This document shows, one piece after another, positions 5,824-8,053 of a stretch of DNA of 8,053 nt. The stretch covers positions 1-8,053 of the forward strand of contig JAUHYJ010000151.1 in NCBI GenBank assembly GCA_030425785.1, given 5' to 3'. The DNA is from Acidimicrobiia bacterium (GTDB taxonomy: Bacteria > Actinomycetota > Acidimicrobiia > Acidimicrobiales > Ilumatobacteraceae). The position numbers and the translations under genes were made by a program. A model generated the notes under the pieces. That model was not told where the DNA came from and did not search any database. It worked only from the letters and a program-made list of their open reading frames with translations. How positions within the stretch are numbered: position 1 is the first letter of the stretch; each line of letters begins with the position of its first letter.

Positions 5824-5858
5824 GTCCGCCCGGCGCGCAGGACGTCCCTGAGCAGGCA

Positions 5859-5874
5859 CGTTCGTTCGTGAACG
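5859..5874. promoter_or_regulatory. GTTCGTGAAC palindrome between msrA and the small helical gene
   Basis: GTTCGTGAAC (5864-5873) is flanked by C and G, giving CGTTC-GT-GAACG, and is preceded by an extra GTTC. It differs by one central base from the GTTCGCGAAC palindrome upstream of msrA. It lies about 40 bases upstream of the candidate -10 box of the small helical gene. Confidence 0.35.
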
Positions 5875-5901
5875 CTGTGTGACGAGTGGTGGCGACGTGT
5901 C

Positions 5902-6594
5902 TCAGGCGTCGGGGAGGACGGCGCGGGCCGCGCCCTGGCCGTGGGCGTCGAGGTCGTAGCCGACCTGGCAGAACCCGTGGTTGCAGTACCCGCCCGGGTG
6001 CTTGTGGAGGTAGCCCTGGTGGTAGTCCTCGGCGTAGTAGAAGACCCCGTCACCCGCATCGTCCATGAGGGCGATCTGGGTCGAGATCTCGCCGTAGCCG
6101 GCCGCGTGCAGCGCCGCCTGATAGCGCTCGCGCGATGCCTCGACCGCGGCGAGCTGCTCGGGTGTCGAGGCGAAGACCGCCGACCGGTACTGGGTGCCGA
6201 CGTCGTTGCCCTGGCGGTTCGGCGTGGTCGGGTCGTGGTTCTCCCAGAACGCCTTCATCAGCTGGTCGACCGTGACCTGGTCGGGGTCGTACACGACGAG
6301 CACGGCCTCGGTGTGCCCGGTCTGCGCCGTGCACGTCTCTTCGTAGGTGGGGTGCTGCGTCCAGCCGCCCATGTAGCCGGCGGCAGTGGTGTAGACCCCG
6401 GGGAGCTGCCAGAAGATGCGCTCGGCACCCCAGAAGCAGCCCATGCCGACGACGAGCTGCTCGGTGCCCTCGGGGAACGGTGGCGTGATCGACGTGCCGA
6501 GCACGACGTGGGTGTCGGACACGCGCATCGGGGTGTCGCGCCCGGGCAGCGCCTCGGCCGGCGTGATCATCTCGGTCTTGCGACGGAACAACAT
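5902..6594 (-). CDS. msrA: Peptide-methionine (S)-S-oxide reductase MsrA
   Basis: This 230-residue enzyme reduces the S epimer of methionine sulfoxide, free or in proteins, and is part of oxidative damage repair in the cytoplasm. The catalytic motif GCFWGAE (52-58) holds Cys53. TGHTEAV (92-98, with Glu96) and [11 protein letters not shown] (128-138, with Asp131 and Tyr136) form the active site. Cys204 and Cys209 in GGYCNHGFC are the likely resolving cysteines, closer together than in E. coli MsrA as I recall it. The N-terminus ([12 protein letters not shown]) matches the longer E. coli-type MsrA, and the length is normal. I chose the ATG at 6594 because it begins this N-terminus and a promoter -10 box lies six bases upstream, so it is probably leaderless. 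Frame further upstream belongs to the permease in another frame. Electrons would come from thioredoxin. Confidence 0.96.
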   Translation of the reverse strand: MLFRRKTEMITPAEALPGRDTPMRVSDTHVVLGTSITPPFPEGTEQLVVGMGCFWGAERIFWQLPGVYTTAAGYMGGWTQHPTYEETCTAQTGHTEAVLVVYDPDQVTVDQLMKAFWENHDPTTPNRQGNDVGTQYRSAVFASTPEQLAAVEASRERYQAALHAAGYGEISTQIALMDDAGDGVFYYAEDYHQGYLHKHPGGYCNHGFCQVGYDLDAHGQGAARAVLPDA

Positions 6595-6600
6595 GACACC

Positions 6601-6629
6601 AGCGTACGACGGCGGACCGAGGGTGCGAA
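6601..6629 (-). promoter_or_regulatory. msrA promoter, leaderless geometry
   Basis: TTCGCA (6629-6624) and TACGCT (6606-6601) on the minus strand are spaced by exactly 17 bases. The ATG at 6594 follows the -10 box after six bases, so the mRNA should begin at or next to its start codon. No Shine-Dalgarno is present. Confidence 0.55.
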
Positions 6630-6643
6630 CCGCGACGGCCGGT

Positions 6644-6666
6644 GTTCGCGAAATGGTTCGCGAACC
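6644..6666. promoter_or_regulatory. Paired TTCGCGAA palindromes: operator of msrA or operon terminator
   Basis: TTCGCGAA occurs at 6645-6652 and 6657-6664, centres 12 bases apart. The second extends to the perfect 12-base palindrome GGTTCGCGAACC (6655-6666). As direct repeats of a palindrome they look like two dimer sites about 15 bases upstream of the msrA -35 box. As RNA they also form a 9-bp stem (6644-6652 with 6657-6665) with loop ATGG, just after the permease stop, so termination is an alternative. Confidence 0.5.
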
Positions 6667-6668
6667 GT

Positions 6669-7481
6669 TCAGTTGAGCAGGAGCCGTTCGATGCGCCGGC
6701 TCGTGATCGTCAGCCCGATCATCGCGACCGCGACGAGCACACCGACGTGGACGAGCAGTGTCCACGACCACTCGCCGAGATTGAGCGAACGGACGACCAC
6801 GACGCCGTGGTACAGCGGGCTGAGCTGGGCCACCCACTGCCAGTCGCCGTACGACGAGACGGGATAGAACGTGGCCGAGAACAGGAACAGCGGCACCATG
6901 ACCGACGGCACGTACTCGAAGTCGGCGTGTGAGCGCAGGTAGGTCGCCGCCGCCATGCCGATCGCGCTGAACGCGAACGACACGAGCACGGCGACCGGGA
7001 TCGCCGCGATGATCCACGCCGACCCGACCATGCCGAGCGACCACATGGTGATGACGAACGCGACCGAATAGACGGCGCCGCGGATCGTGGCGTTGAGGAT
7101 CTCACCGAGGGCGACGTCGCCGGACGTGAGCGGCGTCGCCAACGCGGCGTCGTAGACCTTCTCGTAGCGCAGCTTGAAGAAGATGTTGATCGTCGACTCG
7201 AACACGGCACCGTTCATGGCGGCCGCGGCCATGAGCGCCGGCGCAACGAACTCGGCGTAGGACACGAGGCGTCCGTCGATCTCGACGTCGCCGACGAGGG
7301 CGCCGAACCCGACCCGGATCGAGAGCAGGTAGAAGAGCGGTTCGAAGAAGCCGGTCACGAAGATCGTCCAGCCGCCGGACCGGTTGACCATCCACTGACG
7401 CTCGAGCAACCGCTGCGGGCGCCGGGCGTGGCGGATCTGAGGCGGCACGAGCCGGAGCGGGAGCGTGTCGAGCGCGCTCAT
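6669..7481 (-). CDS. ABC-2 type transporter permease, second of a pair
   Basis: This 270-residue integral membrane protein of the ABC-2 (NodJ/DrrB-like) permease family probably forms a channel for export of an unidentified substrate. Six hydrophobic segments can be seen near 38-59, 75-97, 131-151, 154-178, 191-208 and 240-260. The cytoplasmic loop [24 protein letters not shown] (104-126) and the motif SPLYHGV (221-227) are typical of the family. It overlaps the upstream permease by ATGA (7478-7481), so the two are translationally coupled; the Shine-Dalgarno is weak. Its sequence is similar to, but clearly distinct from, the upstream permease, which suggests a heterodimer. The ATPase gene is not in the window and is most likely just upstream. 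It ends three bases before a palindromic region. Confidence 0.9.
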   Translation of the reverse strand: MSALDTLPLRLVPPQIRHARRPQRLLERQWMVNRSGGWTIFVTGFFEPLFYLLSIRVGFGALVGDVEIDGRLVSYAEFVAPALMAAAAMNGAVFESTINIFFKLRYEKVYDAALATPLTSGDVALGEILNATIRGAVYSVAFVITMWSLGMVGSAWIIAAIPVAVLVSFAFSAIGMAAATYLRSHADFEYVPSVMVPLFLFSATFYPVSSYGDWQWVAQLSPLYHGVVVVRSLNLGEWSWTLLVHVGVLVAVAMIGLTITSRRIERLLLN

Positions 7482-8053
7482 GCGTACAACCGCCGCTCGA
7501 ACGACCGGACGGCGAGCGACCAGCCGACGACCGTGTAGACCACCAGGACGACGACGTGCACGAGGGCGTCACCGGCGGTGAGCGTGTCGTTGACGGCGCC
7601 GCGGCACAGTTGCACACCGTGCCAGAGCGGGGTGACCTTGGCGATCTGCTCCATCCAGCCCGGCAGCTGCTCGATGGGGAAGAACGCACCGCCGAACAGG
7701 AACAGCGGCATGATCACGAAGCGGTTGATCGTCGGGAACGAGCGGTCGGCCTCGCGCGTCGCCGACCAGGCGACGATCGGGGCGTTGACCGCCGATCCGG
7801 TCAGCGCACCGAACGGGATGGCGAGCAACAGCCCCGGCCGGCGGGTCTCGGGGAACAGGACGAGCACGGTGGCGACGCCGGTGACCGCGATCGCCGCTTT
7901 CGTCAGGTGCCAGAGCGCCGTGCCGAGCGCGACCTGGCGCGGCGTGAGCGGTGTGGCGGCTTGGGCGTGGTAGCTGCGCATCCACTTGAACCCGCCGAGG
8001 ATCGGCCACAGCGATTCGTTCGAGACGACCATCATCGCCGTCGTCGCGAGCAG
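7478..8053 (-). CDS. ABC-2 type transporter permease, first of a pair (5' end outside window)
   Basis: The last 191 residues of an ABC-2 permease are visible; the frame is open to the right edge, so the N-terminus with the first one or two membrane segments is missing. In-window residues 21-44 (GFKWMRSYHA, then ATPLTPRQVALG) form the cytoplasmic loop, which aligns with the [12 protein letters not shown] loop of the next gene. Hydrophobic segments follow near 47-66, 73-96, 109-127 and 162-182. TPLWHGV (141-147) corresponds to SPLYHGV in its partner. An in-frame ATG at 8035 is internal, since the coding pattern (LLATTA) continues upstream of it. It probably forms a heterodimer with the downstream permease. 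Confidence 0.88.
   Translation of the reverse strand: MLATTAMMVVSNESLWPILGGFKWMRSYHAQAATPLTPRQVALGTALWHLTKAAIAVTGVATVLVLFPETRRPGLLLAIPFGALTGSAVNAPIVAWSATREADRSFPTINRFVIMPLFLFGGAFFPIEQLPGWMEQIAKVTPLWHGVQLCRGAVNDTLTAGDALVHVVVLVVYTVVGWSLAVRSFERRLYA

Noticed and set aside
6644..6670. LexA/SOS box of actinobacterial type near msrA
   Set aside because: The actinobacterial box is GAAC-N4-GTTC. Here the halves are in the opposite order (GTTC-N2-GAAC), and the only GAAC/GTTC pair is separated by one base.
6595..7044. Upstream extension of the msrA frame to 7044
   Set aside because: It covers the permease gene in another frame and the msrA promoter. The MsrA N-terminus matches its family from the ATG at 6594.
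1..8053. CRISPR array, prophage, insertion sequence or defence system
   Set aside because: No regularly spaced repeats, transposase, integrase, nuclease or reverse transcriptase motifs are seen; the content is ordinary chromosomal genes.

Overview
This 8,053-base window is chromosomal DNA of a high-GC actinobacterium. I infer a member of the Acidimicrobiia, perhaps Ilumatobacter-like, from four things: very GC-rich codon use, an acidic exported peptidase, a conservon-type (CvnD-like) GTPase, and TANNNT -10 boxes sitting almost on the start codons. The lineage is an inference. I see no insertion sequence, integrase, phage gene, CRISPR array or defence locus.

Left part (1-1571, minus strand): a two-gene operon of a small conservon-like GTPase and, overlapping it by ATGA, a DUF4388/PATAN-like protein. 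The second protein has a His/Asp/Glu-rich repetitive tail that runs off the left edge. The usual conservon partners (histidine kinase, Roadblock protein, DUF742 protein) are not visible next to it.

Middle (1535-5361): a tRNA-Ser(CGA) gene with encoded CCA and its own promoter on the plus strand. It is followed by a 17-bp inverted repeat that probably ends both this transcript and the convergent gene. That gene is a minus-strand secreted lipoprotein peptidase of the tripeptidyl-aminopeptidase-like S33 family. Divergent from it, across a compact intergenic region of about 100 bp, is a plus-strand type I ABC exporter half-transporter (membrane domain plus ATPase). A 12-bp stem hairpin ends the exporter gene.

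Right part (5411-8053, all minus strand): reading in the direction of transcription from the right edge, two overlapping ABC-2 permease genes come first (the first is cut by the window edge). Then come a palindrome-rich gap, msrA (peptide methionine sulfoxide reductase A), a 191-bp regulatory-looking gap, and a 99-residue Lys/Asp/Glu-rich helical protein with an 11-residue period.

The genes are mostly independent housekeeping, transport and stress units. The items most worth a second look are the GTPase/DUF4388 pair with its repetitive tail, a shared GTTCGYGAAC palindrome on both sides of msrA, the elaborate 5' leader and 11-residue repeats of the small helical protein, and three genes whose geometry predicts leaderless mRNAs.
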